From Pachypanchax playfairii (Eukaryota; Chordata; Actinopteri; Cyprinodontiformes; Aplocheilidae), in NCBI GenBank assembly GCA_006937955.1, contig SSNP01000024.1, forward strand, positions 2,629,769-2,693,768: 64,000 nt of DNA, given 5' to 3'. The notes below the pieces were generated by a model. The model did not search any database. It had not been told where the DNA came from and was given only the letters and a program-made list of their open reading frames with translations. Position numbers and translations under genes: made by a program. Below, piece after piece: positions 1 to 12,060 of the stretch; within the stretch, counting starts at the first letter, position 1; the number at the start of each line of letters is the position of its first letter.

Positions 1-1130
1 CCATGACGATCACTGGCTGACATTTACTATAACCTGCTTGGTGCTGTCAGGCCAACTCACATCATCCACTCAACCATCTTGCCACATTGCCTTTAGAAGA
101 CAGACTTCGTGTGTTATCATACAAGGCAGCTGGGTGATGCTTCTGTGTACGGAGAGCTTTAATGTGTTCAATGACCAGTTTGTCTCTGGGAAAGGAAGAA
201 GGCTGTGCAGAATGCATGATACAAGGTGTGATACAGTGTTTGATACTGAAAAAGAGTACAGGTCTAGACCACAGTGTGTCAGAAGTGCACACATGCTCTT
301 TCTCCTAAAGATTGACGTCTGGATGAGCTGTGTCCAAATTCTCTCTCTGTCTCTGTCACTTATATTGCATGTTATTCACATTTGTGAGTCTGTGTGCGAG
401 AGAGAGAGAAGAGACACAGATTGCGTGGGTTTGTGGGTTTCCACCTGTTACATAATGAAGAATGGAGGCAGAATGTGCATCTTTTTCCCTGCCATAATAA
501 AGCAGCTCCTCGGTGGGAGTGAAAGTGTTTCCCAGCTTGCCTCAGTTCCACCAAACAACTCTCAAAACACCACATTGCACATGGGAGAGTACAAGAAAAG
601 GCTAATCTCTGTTAAGTATCAGGTGATTAATGTCTGATAAAGTAGTTACCGAAACTTAACCAATAATAACTGAGAGGAAAAGATTATGCTAAGCTAGGAT
701 TTGAAGTCAGAAAATCAGTTGAAGTTCATCACACATCAGGATGAACTATTTGTAAATGCAAATGTGCAGGTGGGTTATTCTGAAATGGAAGTTGGGTGTT
801 TACATTGATGCAGAGCTGCTTTGTAAAGGCATGTAAATTGAGCGTTTGTGACATAGACTTGCCTCTTTTCATACCTGTTACTTGAAGGAGGTTCCGCTGC
901 TGTTAGATATGTGTGTGAATAATTTTGTGACTTTGAATGTAACCAAATACCATATAGGACGTTGTGTCAGGTGACAGCCTGCCAATGCGCTTTTTAAGCT
1001 CATCCAATCTCCAGGAAAGATGAGATTGGTTTGAATAAACTTAGTTTTAAAATGATTGGCTTGATTTATTAGAACAAATATGACTAGGTGATTTTTTTTC
1101 AAGGGAAATATGAACTGTTAGAAACCAAAG
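1..1130. other. Upstream intergenic DNA, no gene seen
   Basis: AT-rich sequence with short GA and TG simple repeats (about 390-412). A 199-codon open frame at 38-637 has no recognisable domain, biased composition and no splice or family support, so I treat it as chance. Distal control elements of the downstream gene could lie here but nothing specific can be read. Confidence 0.5.
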
Positions 1131-1134
1131 AGAT

Positions 1135-1813
1135 CTGAATGACGCGTGCAGCCACATGCGCGAGGCGCAGCGCAAAGCGCAGTTTACTCTCCCATTGAAG
1201 GAAACTGAACCTGCAGCTCCACTGTGCTCCTCTGCGCACCTCTGTGCGCCTCCACCTTCATCTAGAACTCAAAAAGTCACTTAATTTCCCCCATCATATC
1301 CGCAAAAATAAAGTGGGTCGTTGATTTTCCGATGCGCACGGTGAAGACTGTCAAAACAGATTCTGGCAATTTTGATCTTGTTATTCGCTGCCCGAGCACT
1401 TTGAACTTCGACGCACACAAAAAACAGAATTGGAAGTTTGCGCTCAGAAACAGTTGTCTGCTATGAAAGCATCAAGTCACTGCGCGTAACACAGTTGTTC
1501 CAGTGGATTTTATACAGTTCCACATTGGTACGCGGGCTTCATCTCACCACTACGGCGCATCATTTGGATACCGGGGGTGGAGCGACAGCAGACTGTCCCG
1601 GTAAGGGGAGGAGAGAGCAGGGAACAGAGGCGGTTCCTTCTTGGCTCTGTCGCTTTTCGGTGCTGGAGAAGTGTGGGACCGGGGCTGGAGAGACCGCTGG
1701 GGAGCATCAGCAGAACCAGTCCTGCACGGAGCCTCGCCTGGCCGACCGCGGCGCCGTGCACTCTTCTCGGGGACTGCACAACATTCCTGTGAAATATAAC
1801 TGCTATTAATGGC
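1135..1813 (+). promoter_or_regulatory. dscaml1: CpG-dense promoter and 5' UTR region of dscaml1
   Basis: CpG dinucleotides are frequent between about 1140 and 1790, densest at 1530-1770, while the flanking kilobases have few. This stretch lies directly before the signal-peptide exon. No clear TATA box is placed, so a CpG-type promoter with a long 5' leader is the likely arrangement. An in-frame TGA at 1790-1792 closes the reading frame 21 bases before the chosen ATG, so no longer N-terminus is possible without splicing. The transcription start cannot be fixed from sequence. A strong donor-like site (CCG then GTAAGG at 1601) might allow splicing within the leader. Confidence 0.6.
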
Positions 1814-1856
1814 ATGTGGCTTGTAACTTTACTTCTGCTGTATTCTTTGCAAGAAG
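1814..1856 (+). CDS. dscaml1: dscaml1 coding exon 1 (signal peptide)
   Basis: First coding exon of a Down syndrome cell adhesion molecule-like 1 protein, a neuronal Ig/fibronectin cell-surface adhesion molecule. It encodes MWLVTLLLLYSLQE plus the first base of the next codon: a short hydrophobic signal peptide resembling the N-terminus I recall for vertebrate DSCAML1. The donor is G|GTAAGC at 1857, phase 1. The start is the first ATG after an in-frame stop at 1790-1792 and has G at position -3. The split codon joins exon 2 (11215) as GTC, giving ...QEVNSEDVV.... The exon is too short to identify alone; the match to exon 2 and the phase make the call. Confidence 0.85.
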
Positions 1857-3381
1857 GTAAGCTTGGATCGAGTCTCTCTTTTTATTTTGCCAGTCTGCAT
1901 GATGTTTCCTATCCAATTCATTGTTGAAGTTAGACACGTATCTTGATTATCTGGTTGGTAAATATTGTTGGATTAATAAAGAATGTCACAAAGAAGAGTT
2001 ACAGATGCAAAATCAAACTCCAAATCCTCTTTTAAGTAGAACCAAAAACTTTTTCCCCAAAAACGTTTTAGGATGGTCCACTCATAATCTCCTGATGCTT
2101 GGATTTGTCTTGCCTTTTCAGACTAAACCCCCCACCGCCACACCATTCACACCCCTTCCCGTAGTGATTATTTGATTAGACACAAAAATATAATAAGAGA
2201 ATAAAATTAGCATGTATTTTACTCGGGTTAGTTGGAGAAAACCACAAAGGTTCCTAAATTACACCAATAAAAGGGATGAAAAATGCAGCGGCATTAGCAT
2301 TTTGCATGATGAATATGTGGATGTGTCGTGAATATGGAGGCTGTTGAATACGAGGAGAGGCTGATAAGAATCTGCAGGCGCACGCACGGATAAAGAGCTG
2401 ACAGCGAGCACGGATGCTGACCACAGATGTGGGCTGTTTACAGTCAAATGTCCAAGTGGAAACAGAAGTTTGATATATTTGCTGACTTCTTTTTTCTGTC
2501 TCTTTCTCAGCATTATAGATGTTTATATTTATATTAGAGAGCGAGTTTGCGTGAGTGTGTGCGTGAGTAGGTTATGGAGGAAGAGGAGGGAGTCCCATGG
2601 GGTTAAAGCATCTTTTGAAATGTATTTGACTTTTTTTTTTAAATAACTACTAAAACAATGTCTAAATGTCAAGTTGTGGTGCGTTTGAGTGTGCGTTAAA
2701 TCCCTCAGGGCAACAAGGGTCAAATCCATTTTGTGAGAGTCGAACTGATGCTGAGGATAATCGGCACTGGACTTTAATTTGCAGATAATGACCCCCAGTT
2801 GGATATATAAAAGACGAGATTGTATATTGGAGTTGGTTTTCCTTGATAAAATGTCGGAGTCTCAGTGTGCAGACTCAGTTGTTATCATCTCCTGGTCTAA
2901 TTATTCATCCACCATTTTCTGTGCCACCACATACTGATTGGCCTTGCTCTAAATACTGCAGATGCGAGATAATGAATCTTTTTCTGCACCATTTACAAAT
3001 CAAAGCTCCTGTTCTTTGATTACATTTTTTCTATCACTTTGTAAGTAGATAAATGTTGAAAAAAGAACCAGAATAATATATTTGTTGGCTATTTTTCCGC
3101 TGATGTCTTTACGCACGACTCTGAAAAGGCATATTTGACGAAATAACATATTTATTACGGTGACATGAGATACTTTAAAGCTTTTTGTTCATGATTCTGG
3201 GTAGTCGGGGTGTTTCATCCACCCGGCTGCTGTCACTGGCCTTGGCAGTGCCCTCTGCCATGCTGCAGCTGCGGCGGGGACTTCTGAGCTGTTTTTGTTG
3301 TATGTAATTGGATTACAGGGTCTATTTCGATTATACGCACTGTACATCGCTCTGTCCCGTGACTGAACGAGATGTATCCTA

Positions 3382-3415
3382 TGTGTGTGTGCGCGCGTGC
3401 GTGTGTGTGTGTGTT
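3382..3415. repeat. TG/CG-interrupted dinucleotide tract
   Basis: Alternating TG repeat interrupted by GCGCGCG and GCGTG. It is an alternating purine-pyrimidine tract of the kind able to adopt Z-DNA. It lies 1.5 kb into intron 1. Confidence 0.85.
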
Positions 3416-5215
3416 TGGCGAAGGGAGGAGGGTTGGGGGCTGCTAACAGCCACTGGAGCGGAAAGAGTGCTTGAGATGGAAGAGATGTAGATAACGCAGT
3501 GGAAAACAAACTTCCATTTTCCGTTCCTTTTTAAAGCCACGTTTACTTCATTTCACACGAATCAGCTACATGTTCACACTTTCATTGGGCTGAAATGTCT
3601 TCTAGAAATTTAAAATGATTAAAATGCTTACATTTTAACGAGGAAACGAAGACCTATTATCATACATGCATATGAATTAGTATACTGCGCATTTTCCTGG
3701 CTCTGCCGCACCTTCATGGCACATATCTCCCCTCAGTATGTTTTTCGACCCTCGTATCGAAGATGTCTTGTTATGCACATTTAGATCATTTAGATATATC
3801 TTATCTGTCTTCAGTTGGACGTTCATTCAGTCACTGCTGGCCGTTTGTTGCTTTACTTTGGCTGCATATCAGCACACCTGCACCCATGTCTGCGGAGAGG
3901 AGGGGGTGAGGAGAGGGGATGGAAAGATAGAGGCAGGGGAGGAGGTGGGATACACTCATTCTTCTTTGTCATGATTTGGGAGGCTGCTTGTCATTTTATG
4001 GAAATACAACTGAGACAAACTCAGTTAAGGGGGCTGTGTGTGACGCTCCTTTCAGGCCCGACAGGCCAGATCAGGGCCCGAGAAATTCACAAAGGCTTAA
4101 ATAAATGTTTGCAATTAATTTATCTTTGAATCAGTCTGACAAGAAACAGACTCATTTGGGAAGAAGTTTAGAGATTCCAACCCGTAAATGTACCTTTTTC
4201 AAAGGAAAAACGCTATGCGGTGAGTGAAATGCAGTGAGAGCTCTTGACATAATTATTTTATCAATTAACGTGGGTCCGGTTTAATCCAGTTTGGACTGAC
4301 TGTCTCCTCCACCTCCTGAGCTTCTTGGCAGCAAATAGATTTTTTTTTCCTGACAACGTTTCTACCTCATAAGTGTAAAACAGATTGGCCTCTTACGACT
4401 TGTCTTTACAGTATTTATTACGTGTCTTTGCATTTAAAGCTTGTGGACGTTTCATTAGATTTATGTGCGTTTCCTGTCCGCACCTTCTTCCGTGAAGTAT
4501 TTGTTTTTGAACAAATCATTAGATTTTGAACTAAGGTTAGGTTCACCGACCTAGTGAAAGATCAAATGTGCATTTTCCTTATTTCTTAACCAACAAGACC
4601 CCTAAAGTCGACCCGAGTCAAACATCTGCTGAGCGCAGTCAGTGTGCGTAAATTTGGAAACAAAATATTTTCAGAACAGAGTGCTTGAGGGTGTTGGTGG
4701 ATGGGGGTGGGCTACTGCTGGATGAGTCAGACTCCGGTGGCTACTTGACTACACCCGTATGACGGACTTATGCTTGTTCAGGATATGAAACCAAACCTGT
4801 GATGGGTGATCAAAACAAAACAGCATATCTGATTTTTTAAATACACGAAATCGGATGAAACGTATTTGATGAAGTTTGATGAATTTTCAAAAGAAAAGTC
4901 ATGTCAAAACCGAAACCTGCAGCTCATTTAGGATGTTTTGTGCACATTTCATTCAGAGATCAGTTATCACACTGGAGTCTGGAGAATTAATATCGTTTAA
5001 AACGCCTCAATTTATCCAAAGTCCGTACTTAATTGGAGCACTGCACGTCTCGGGAATCTGTTCTCTGAAGGAAACGCACTTAAAAGCTGTGCCGCACTTC
5101 CTTCTTCAAGTTTTCAGTTTTTCCTAACAGCTTCCTGTCACAGCGAAAAAGAGGGACATGACCCTCGGTCTGGCATTCTGTCTGAGCAGTTTGTGTGTAT
5201 GATACACACATTTTG

Positions 5216-5450
5216 TTTGGGGCTGCACATGACGCAGTTGGTTGCACTGTTGCCTTGCAGCGAGAAGGTTCTGACTTCGAAACTGGGCTGGGACCTTTCT
5301 GCATGGAGTTTGCATGAGGCTAACTGTGGACTTTAAATTGACCTTAGTTGTGTGTATGAAAGGTCATCTGTGTGTGACCCAGTGATGGACTGGTGACCTG
5401 TCAAGGTGTGACTCCGCATCTCGCGCTGGAGATCGACACCAGCTCCCCTC
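5216..5450 (+). repeat. tRNA-like-headed interspersed repeat, copy 1
   Basis: Begins GGGGCTGCACATGACGCAG and continues with a tRNA A-box-like stretch (GCAGTTGGTTGCACTG) and a decayed B-box-like stretch near GACTTCGAAAC. It then runs through the segments 'catggagtttgcatg', 'gtgatggactggtgacctgtc' and 'ctggagatcgacaccagc'. The same order of segments recurs inverted at 13164-13490 and 47155-47406, with a fragment near 49029. I recognise this as a SINE-like repeat widespread in teleosts, but do not assign a family name. It is decayed and not a functional tRNA gene. Confidence 0.65.
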
Positions 5451-6546
5451 CCCATGTCCCTGAACAGGACCGACACTTCGTTGGTCAGTTAATGTGAGGT
5501 GGTCTTTTCAGTTTTGTCCTGAAGGTGCTGGAAGACAAATGCACTTTGTCTTGTCCAACCCAAGAAACAGACACTTTGGCATGATTTTTACTGACGTTGC
5601 TTTAAATGTGAATGTCTCAGCAAAGGACAATCTTTATCAATCACTCACTGCTCCACGTTTCTAATTCACATCGTCTCAAAGATGTAAACACTCGAAAATC
5701 CTATATTTTGTACAGTGGGTGGGATTTTGAGCGCACTCAACAGGTTTACTAAGCCTGCGCAACAGCGCTGTCTCGTGCGCTCTGCTTTACGCAGGGACTT
5801 CTGCAGCGTCCTAGATGGTAAACACTAAATAAAACAGAGGGAGAAAAACGAGCACAAACTTTCTGCTCTCCTCTTCACCTCTATTTCTATCTCCTGTTCT
5901 GCCTTCTATCAAACAATTTGCGGTCCTGGAAATAAATAAAAAAACACTCGCTCTCAGCAGCGGAAATCATCTGTTTGAGGGGGAAACTGTGAACATCTCA
6001 AAAGCTGAAGTGCCTAATATTTCACCGACACTGCACAAACTGTGTTTAGAAGTTGTTTATAACATAAACCCCCAACATATGTGTGTATATGTGTGTCATA
6101 CATCCATTTTTTAAAATTTATTTTAAAAAATCCAACCAAGTACCACGCAAATACACGATTTCTTTTCCTTTTTTTAAAAATCTTCCTGACTCCAAATGGA
6201 ATCAGGGAGACATGCTGTCTTAAAAACTTTTGGCAAATCACAAATCTGGGATCTGTATAGCATCATGTTTTCAAACATTAGCCTGTCCTCTCAAGTTTGT
6301 GCACAAGTTTGCAGCATCACAACAGAGGTGTTTCTTTGCTTTTTTTTTTTTTTTTTTAGTGCACTTTTATCCACGTGACTACATAGTTTTCTAAACAGAA
6401 AATCTTCACCTTTAAGTAAAATCTGAGATGAGCATTTATGTGACTTTGTCTGACTGTTTGAAGGAGAAGAAGTGTCAGAAAGAGGGGGGAGAAAGAGGGA
6501 TTTATTACCCTGCTTTTCTATGCACATGATGGTGATAGCGTGAATC

Positions 6547-6550
<4 letters not shown>

Positions 6551-6577
<27 letters not shown>
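6551..6577. repeat. TG dinucleotide microsatellite
   Basis: About 13 uninterrupted TG units in intron 1. Confidence 0.9.
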
Positions 6578-9500
6578 CTGAATGAGACAGAAAAAGCTGC
6601 ATTATGCATAGAGGTTCACCATAGGCAATATCCTTGCCTCTCCAGCATACATATTCATACTCTATTTTCATATCCTCTGTGAAAACAGGATGAAAAAGAG
6701 TGCAAATGTATTGAAGTGTATATAGCAAAGATATATTTGAGTCAAAAACAAACTGCAAAGGGTACGTATGCAAAGAAAAAAGTAAATGAAGGTAAAAAAA
6801 ATCCTTTCTGAATGTTTCACCTTAAATCTCTTTGACCTTCTTCACTGTAATCAGTGCATCTAGGCCTGAAGAAGGGAATCAAAATACAGTTCATGAATGA
6901 AGGAGTGCTGCTCCTTTGTGCCTTATTAATCTGCTATAGAGAAGGGGTAAAAAACGGAAGCCTGGGGCAGTGAAGGGGCTTTTGGTAACATCTGAGCTTA
7001 CATGTTGTTGTATTTGTGCTAATAAGATGTTGTGCATAAAATTTTGAAATTGATAATCCAAAGTTGCAAAAGCAAAGTCCTTAAAACAACATGTTTTTGT
7101 GGAATGTTTACATACGTCATCAGTCATGTGGTAAAATTGACAGATGACTCTCACCTTTACAGGAAGTCAATAACAACTTCTTTATTTCTTACATGAGAAC
7201 GCTGCAACGGATCTGGAACAACACAAGGCAAAATAAACTTTCACCAATCTCATCCTTTATGTTTTCAAGCCAAATTTGAAAAGCTTTACAGTGATGAGAC
7301 ATGCATTCCCCATGATCATGGAGGTCTTGATCTGAGTATTATTGATACGGAAGATTGTGTGTTTGTTCATATTTGTTTTTGTGAACGAGTGTGGAGACTC
7401 AGAGACTGAGGTCAATCTCACGTTACAAAATAACTGACCATATAGAGATGTTGCTTTTTGGAGTTTTTTATGATTCATTTGAGTTTTTTTTTTTCAGATC
7501 AAAGTTGGTTAAAATAGTCTGAAGCATCAAAAGGTTTTGAGTTGTTATTGAGTCTTAAATTGTTCCAAGTTTTAACTCTTTAGAATCTTTTGAAAAGTCT
7601 TTTACAAGTGAAAAAAAGGAGAAATGTTACTCACTTATTATTATAGCGTAAAAGTTTGAGAACTTCATCTTCGTGTGTAGCTACAACTTGCATGTGGGAT
7701 GGCTGGCTTATAGATTCTTGAATTCAAGAATTAAGTGCAATTAGACTGAAGTTTTATAAAAGCCACATGTAAAGAAATTATTCATCAAATTATTTATTGT
7801 CAGATTATTTTTTTTCTGATTAAGTGTTTCTGCTTTAAATAAAACAGTTAACATCAGAGAGAAGCAGGTCACTGTTACTGGTATATGTGGATGGTTTCCT
7901 CCTTATTTGTTCACTGTTTACTAGAAACACTTGAGTGCGTTTCTCAGCAGAACCTTGTGGAGCTCTCCGTGGTGCTGAAAGTGCAGATCAGTCAGCCTGG
8001 CAGCCTTTGAGAATGACTGACATGGAATCAAACAACACAATGGATTGAACTTGACCTAAATTCCAATTTTCGAGCCCAGCACCTAGTACTACACTGGCTT
8101 TCTCTACCTCGTTGTGCTCATGCTGACATATATTTAAAGTCTCATCCAGTCTAGTTTTCTTTTTTTTTTCTCCATATTTTTACCTTTGCTGTTGGCCGAG
8201 TTTGACATGAGCCAGTCATTTAACATTAAACCCATTCATCTCTCTGACATCCCCTCACACCAAAAAACACACAGACTCAGATGCATCTAAACACCTTTGT
8301 ACTTCCCCAGCCAGCCAGCCACATCCTGTCTACAATATTGCACTCCAGCCTGGTTCCCTGATCTCTTCTTCAACTCCACACCCACACGCGCAAAAAAAAA
8401 AAAAAACAAGGGAAACCAGACATTGGTTTTCTACTGCTGTGTAATTAAAAAGTGGACAGACAATGCATGTTAAATGTGAAAGGAGATGGCTTTAACACTC
8501 GTCTGACCAGCAAACAATGATGCCTGTCTGTAAAGTGGCAGGAAGACAAGATGAGGTGTGTTTTGGTTTGTGAAAGATGAAGGAGTGATGAGAATCTACA
8601 AGAAAAAAGATAAGTGTCTTAGATAAGATGGATGCATGAAATGGCAAACAAATCAGATGTGAAAGTGAATATCATCTTGTATCAGTCTGAGTCCATAATC
8701 CCCTCAATACGCCTTTGATTCTTTTCTGTTATGTAAAAAAATATATTGTCAGTTTATGTTTCTACTGAACAGATTATGCTTGTACTTGTGTTCCAGTCTG
8801 ATTTTAAGATTGAAATTCTTCTTAATAATACCCGGCGTATATAATCTATAAAAAAAAAAAAAAAAAAAGAATCAGATTAAATGCCTTTTGAAGTTTTATT
8901 TAATCTCTCCATTCATGGCTAAGACTCTTTATTCTTTCAGTACAGAGAGAATTAAACAGATGACGCTAATCCAGGCATTGTTGACACAATTCTGGAAGAA
9001 AGGAATTAATTAAGTATCAGTGTCTGAGAAAAAAAAAATCTCTGGCTTGAGGCATACAGGCATCTTCCTCTGGCCCCCAGCCAAGCTGAGCTCAGCACTT
9101 CTTCAACCCCCACCCCCCCAAACAGGAACACACAGATCTTAAAGGATGTCCCAATATCCCACTTTGGATTGGGCCAGGGCATTTTTTTTTTTTTTGCCTT
9201 TTTTTCTCAAGGGAGGATATTTGCTGGTGCTTGCCTCTTAGGACCACCTATATGCCAGCAGTTCTTCTTCTGCTCTCCTGTAGTTTTACTTTAGAGGAAA
9301 CACATGTGGAACCTTGTTCTTTTGACTTTCATATCCAGAAAGTTTTCCCTATGATGGAAAACCTCATTAGGAAGGTCTTTATGATATTTTTCCATTGTTA
9401 GAAGCAAAATATTAAAATAATCTGTGTATTAGATCTGAGGTATTAGGACTGTTTCTTGGAGGAGATTTCTAATTATACTTTGTCTTTCAGTGAGGATATT

Positions 9501-9596
9501 GTTTGGACCGAGGTGACCTGGATGCATATAGATATAACTTGCATACTCAGTGTGGTCAACTAAAATATTTAAACCTTTGCCAGGAGTTCATGTTTT

Positions 9597-10510
9597 CACT
9601 AAGGTTTGTTAGTTTGTCTGTCTGTTGTTAGATATAACTCAGAAAGTCATGAATGGATTTTGATGGAAAGTCTGAAATGGTCCAAAGAAGAAGTGATTTG
9701 ATTTTGAGTAGATTCTTCATCATTGTGAGATCAGGTTGTTTTTAACATGTCTGCATGTAACTCCACAGTAAATGGTCTGGGTGTTCAGTAGAGAAATCCA
9801 GGGTTTGATCTGGATAAAGGATTGATCTGGACAACCTGTCCGCACATTATACGACCATATAGGTCGATTTTGAAAGCTCCAAAAAATATGACCTGTGAGA
9901 ACGTTTTCAAACCACCTGTTGGAGTGTTTTCCGGGCTCCACAGCAACGTACTACCAACTGCACATGCAGCAATATGTCTCATTTTAACACAACTGTTAGC
10001 TTTAAAATGTAAAGATACACATGGACATGCTGTAAAGCCGAATATTTAACGTTAAAAAGCGGATCGGTTAAGTTTAGGACTTGCAGATAGGGGTCGCATA
10101 CGGATTATAGTGCCGTTTTCAAAATCGAGCAACGCGGTCGTATTTCACGTGAGGTCGGGCTGGATCTGGATCAGATTGATCTGGATTGTTACAAAATTCC
10201 AGACACTCTGATCCAGAAAATAAAAAAATAGGGAACCTTTGAATTTTTTATTACGGTATAAACCTGCATTAAACACCAAAAGACAGTCGAGACACTGTGG
10301 AATCATTAGTGTGTTAACAGATATGATGTTCCTTTGAAATCTACTGAACTAATAATGATATTGTGTCAATCTGATTGCTAAAGGATGTTTTCATGGTTAA
10401 GAAATCCCATAATGTAGATACAACAAAGGTGAGACTCTTTGTGTAAATCACAATATGGAGGGAACTGAGATGCTTGGTGGTGGTCTGCACTCTACAAGTA
10501 CTTTACTACA
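9597..10510 (+). repeat. Interspersed repeat, copy 1, interrupted by an element
   Basis: Two halves of one repeat: 9597-9831 (with 'gttagtttgtctgtctg', 'ataactcagaaagtcatg', 'tgtaactccacagtaaatg') and 10163-10510 (ending 'ggtggtctgcactctac'). A second copy at 29308-29580 has the corresponding pieces ('cataacttaaaaagttg', 'ggtgatccggatcc', 'ggaggtctgcgctgg') without the roughly 330-base interruption seen here. It is probably a non-autonomous DNA element or SINE-like repeat; the superfamily is unresolved. Confidence 0.55.
9832..10162. mobile_element. Small nested element, hAT-like ends, 331 bp
   Basis: The interval starts CAACCTGTCCGCAC and ends GTGAGGTCGGGCTG. The ends are imperfectly inverted, and internal inverted stretches ('tcgattttgaaag' near 9863 and 'ttttcaaaatcga' near 10117) extend the symmetry. 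Both flanks carry GATCTGGA (9824-9831 and 10163-10170), an 8-base duplication as hAT elements make, with CA/TG tips. Caution: GATCTGGA-like words also occur in the flanking host repeat, so the duplication is weaker evidence than usual. It is absent from the related repeat at 29308-29580, which supports insertion. Confidence 0.5.
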
Positions 10511-11214
10511 TCTTTAATCAGACCTTTAAAATGAACAACAATCATTGTATAGAACTATGTGCACTCAGTGAAAAATGAAAAAAATTATATATATCATATA
10601 TATATTTTTAAAATGAACAATTAAGTTTTGTATTTTTATTTAAGTAATTTTTGGTTGACTAGAGTTGAATTTTATTAACATTAACATTAAAAGGACTTTT
10701 ACTTTGATTAAAATGCAACATATTTGCAGTTTAGCATTTTAAAAACAGGTTTAAAATATAATCAGCAAGTTAACAGACTTTTTTCCTTTTTTATTGAATT
10801 ATTTTCAGATCTCACTCACTCTGTTAGCGGGGAAAAAAGGCGAGTCGCCGGGCTGTATTTCAGAAATCTGGGAAACGTCTCTAACCAATAAACCTCAGGG
10901 TTGTTCAGTTTGTTGTTACAATTGTGCAGCTGTATTGATTCAGTTTTAAAGATGTGATTCAAGTGGGAATTTGAAAAAAATAGTCAAGGGCTTAAAAGGG
11001 TGAATGACTGCACTTGTTAACACAATCTGCTTGTTAAAAAGTGAAAAAGTGCTGAAACGTTTGTGTGTTTGAATCAAACCAAAAGTCTAAAATTCAGTTT
11101 TTTATGTGTGATTTTATTTTGGTATTTAAAGAATCATTTTTGCACAGTTTGCTGTCTTTCTTTATGGATTGAATTTGGCTTCTTACTCTGTCTTTCTCTT
11201 TGCTGTCCTGACAG

Positions 11215-11535
11215 TCAACAGTGAGGATGTTGTCTCTACTCGGCTGTACTTTGTGAACGCCTCCCTGCAGCGAGTGACCTTCTCCAGCTCGGTGGGGGTG
11301 TCCCTGCCCTGCCCTGCGGGCGGCGCCCCCCATGCCGTCCTGCGCTGGTACCTGGCTGCCGGAGACGATATTTACGACGTGCCCCATATCCGCCACGTGC
11401 ATGCCAACGGCACCCTCCAGCTGTATCCTTTCTCCCCCTCTGCCTATAACAGCATCATCCATGACAATGAGTACTTCTGCACTGCTGAGAATCAAGCGGG
11501 AAAGATTCGAAGTCCCAGCATCCACGTTAAAGCAG
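11215..11535 (+). CDS. dscaml1: dscaml1 coding exon 2 (first Ig domain)
   Basis: 321-nt internal exon, phase 1 at both ends, acceptor TCCTGACAG and donor G|GTGAGG. It encodes about residues 15-121 of the predicted protein: the mature N-terminus (SEDVVSTRLYFVN) and the complete first Ig-like domain. Its disulfide cysteines are C47 (SLPCPAGG) and C103 (YFCTAEN), with core tryptophan W59 (LRWYLA). Sequons are N29-A-S and N79-G-T. The RHVHANGTLQLYPFSPSA segment agrees with DSCAML1 as I remember it; the paralogue DSCAM has PNGTLQIFPF there. The first Ig domain belongs to the extracellular homophilic adhesion region of this family. No frameshift or stop is present. Confidence 0.95.
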
Positions 11536-11946
11536 GTGAGGATTAGAACCCAATGAAACCAAGCCAATAATCAGAGAATAGGTTAAACTCATGCAAAATC
11601 ACCCAAAAAGAGTCCAACATCTGACATGGATTTGATTTACATTTATGGGGGGGGGGGACATTTTTACCAAATATACCTTTATTCAAAAAATATACTTCCA
11701 TCAAACTAGAGAGGATAATGCATCTATTCAAACAGTAGAAAACACTTGACTTTCATTGAGTTTCTTCCTGTGTACAACCAGCCAAAGATGCTGTTTACGT
11801 TCAAATTTAACTCGAAAAAAGTTCAGTACAACTAAAAAAAACGTCTGTTCTGAGGTCACATACCAATAAACATAAACTGGTTCATGCTCATCATTACTTT
11901 TTATTAATGAAGTATTTCAATAGTCAAAATCATACATAGTATATAC

Positions 11947-12060
11947 TAGGGGTGGCCAACTCCAGGCCTCGAGCACTACTATCCTGCACATTTTAGATGT
12001 TCCCCTGTTTCAACACACCTGTTCTTGATTCACACCATATTGCAGTATTATTTGAAAGTC
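11947..12060. mobile_element. Truncated hAT-type repeat end
   Basis: Starts TAGGGGTGGCCAACTCCAGG and continues 'cctgcacattttagatg', 'tcaacacacctgttcttg'. This is the terminal part of a repeat common in fish genomes whose tips read roughly CAGGGGTGTCCAACTC. Only one end is present and the sequence abuts the element at 12061. Family placement is from memory. Confidence 0.5.

Larger units (their letters stand above)
1857..11214 (+). other. dscaml1: dscaml1 intron 1 (about 9.4 kb)
   Basis: Begins GTAAGC and ends CTGTCCTGACAG. No further gene was seen. Contents recognised: TG tracts near 3390 and 6560, a tRNA-like interspersed repeat at 5216-5450, poly-A/poly-T runs (8850, 9182), and a repeat with an inserted element at 9597-10510. 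The stretches 1857-5215, 5451-9596 and 10511-11214 are otherwise unremarkable AT-rich intronic DNA. Conserved enhancers may be present but cannot be recognised without alignment. Confidence 0.8.

Noticed and set aside
38..637. 199-codon open frame before the gene
   Set aside because: No domain, signal peptide, splice support or recognised homology. Part of its length is GA/TC simple repeat, so chance is the simplest reading.
5216..5450. Possible tRNA gene
   Set aside because: A-box- and B-box-like words are present but no cloverleaf can be formed, and the body continues as a known dispersed repeat.
11215..11535. Assignment to DSCAM rather than DSCAML1
   Set aside because: The ANGTLQLYPFSPSA and FSSSVGV segments and the MWLVT start agree with DSCAML1 as remembered; DSCAM differs at these points. 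A phylogeny would settle it.
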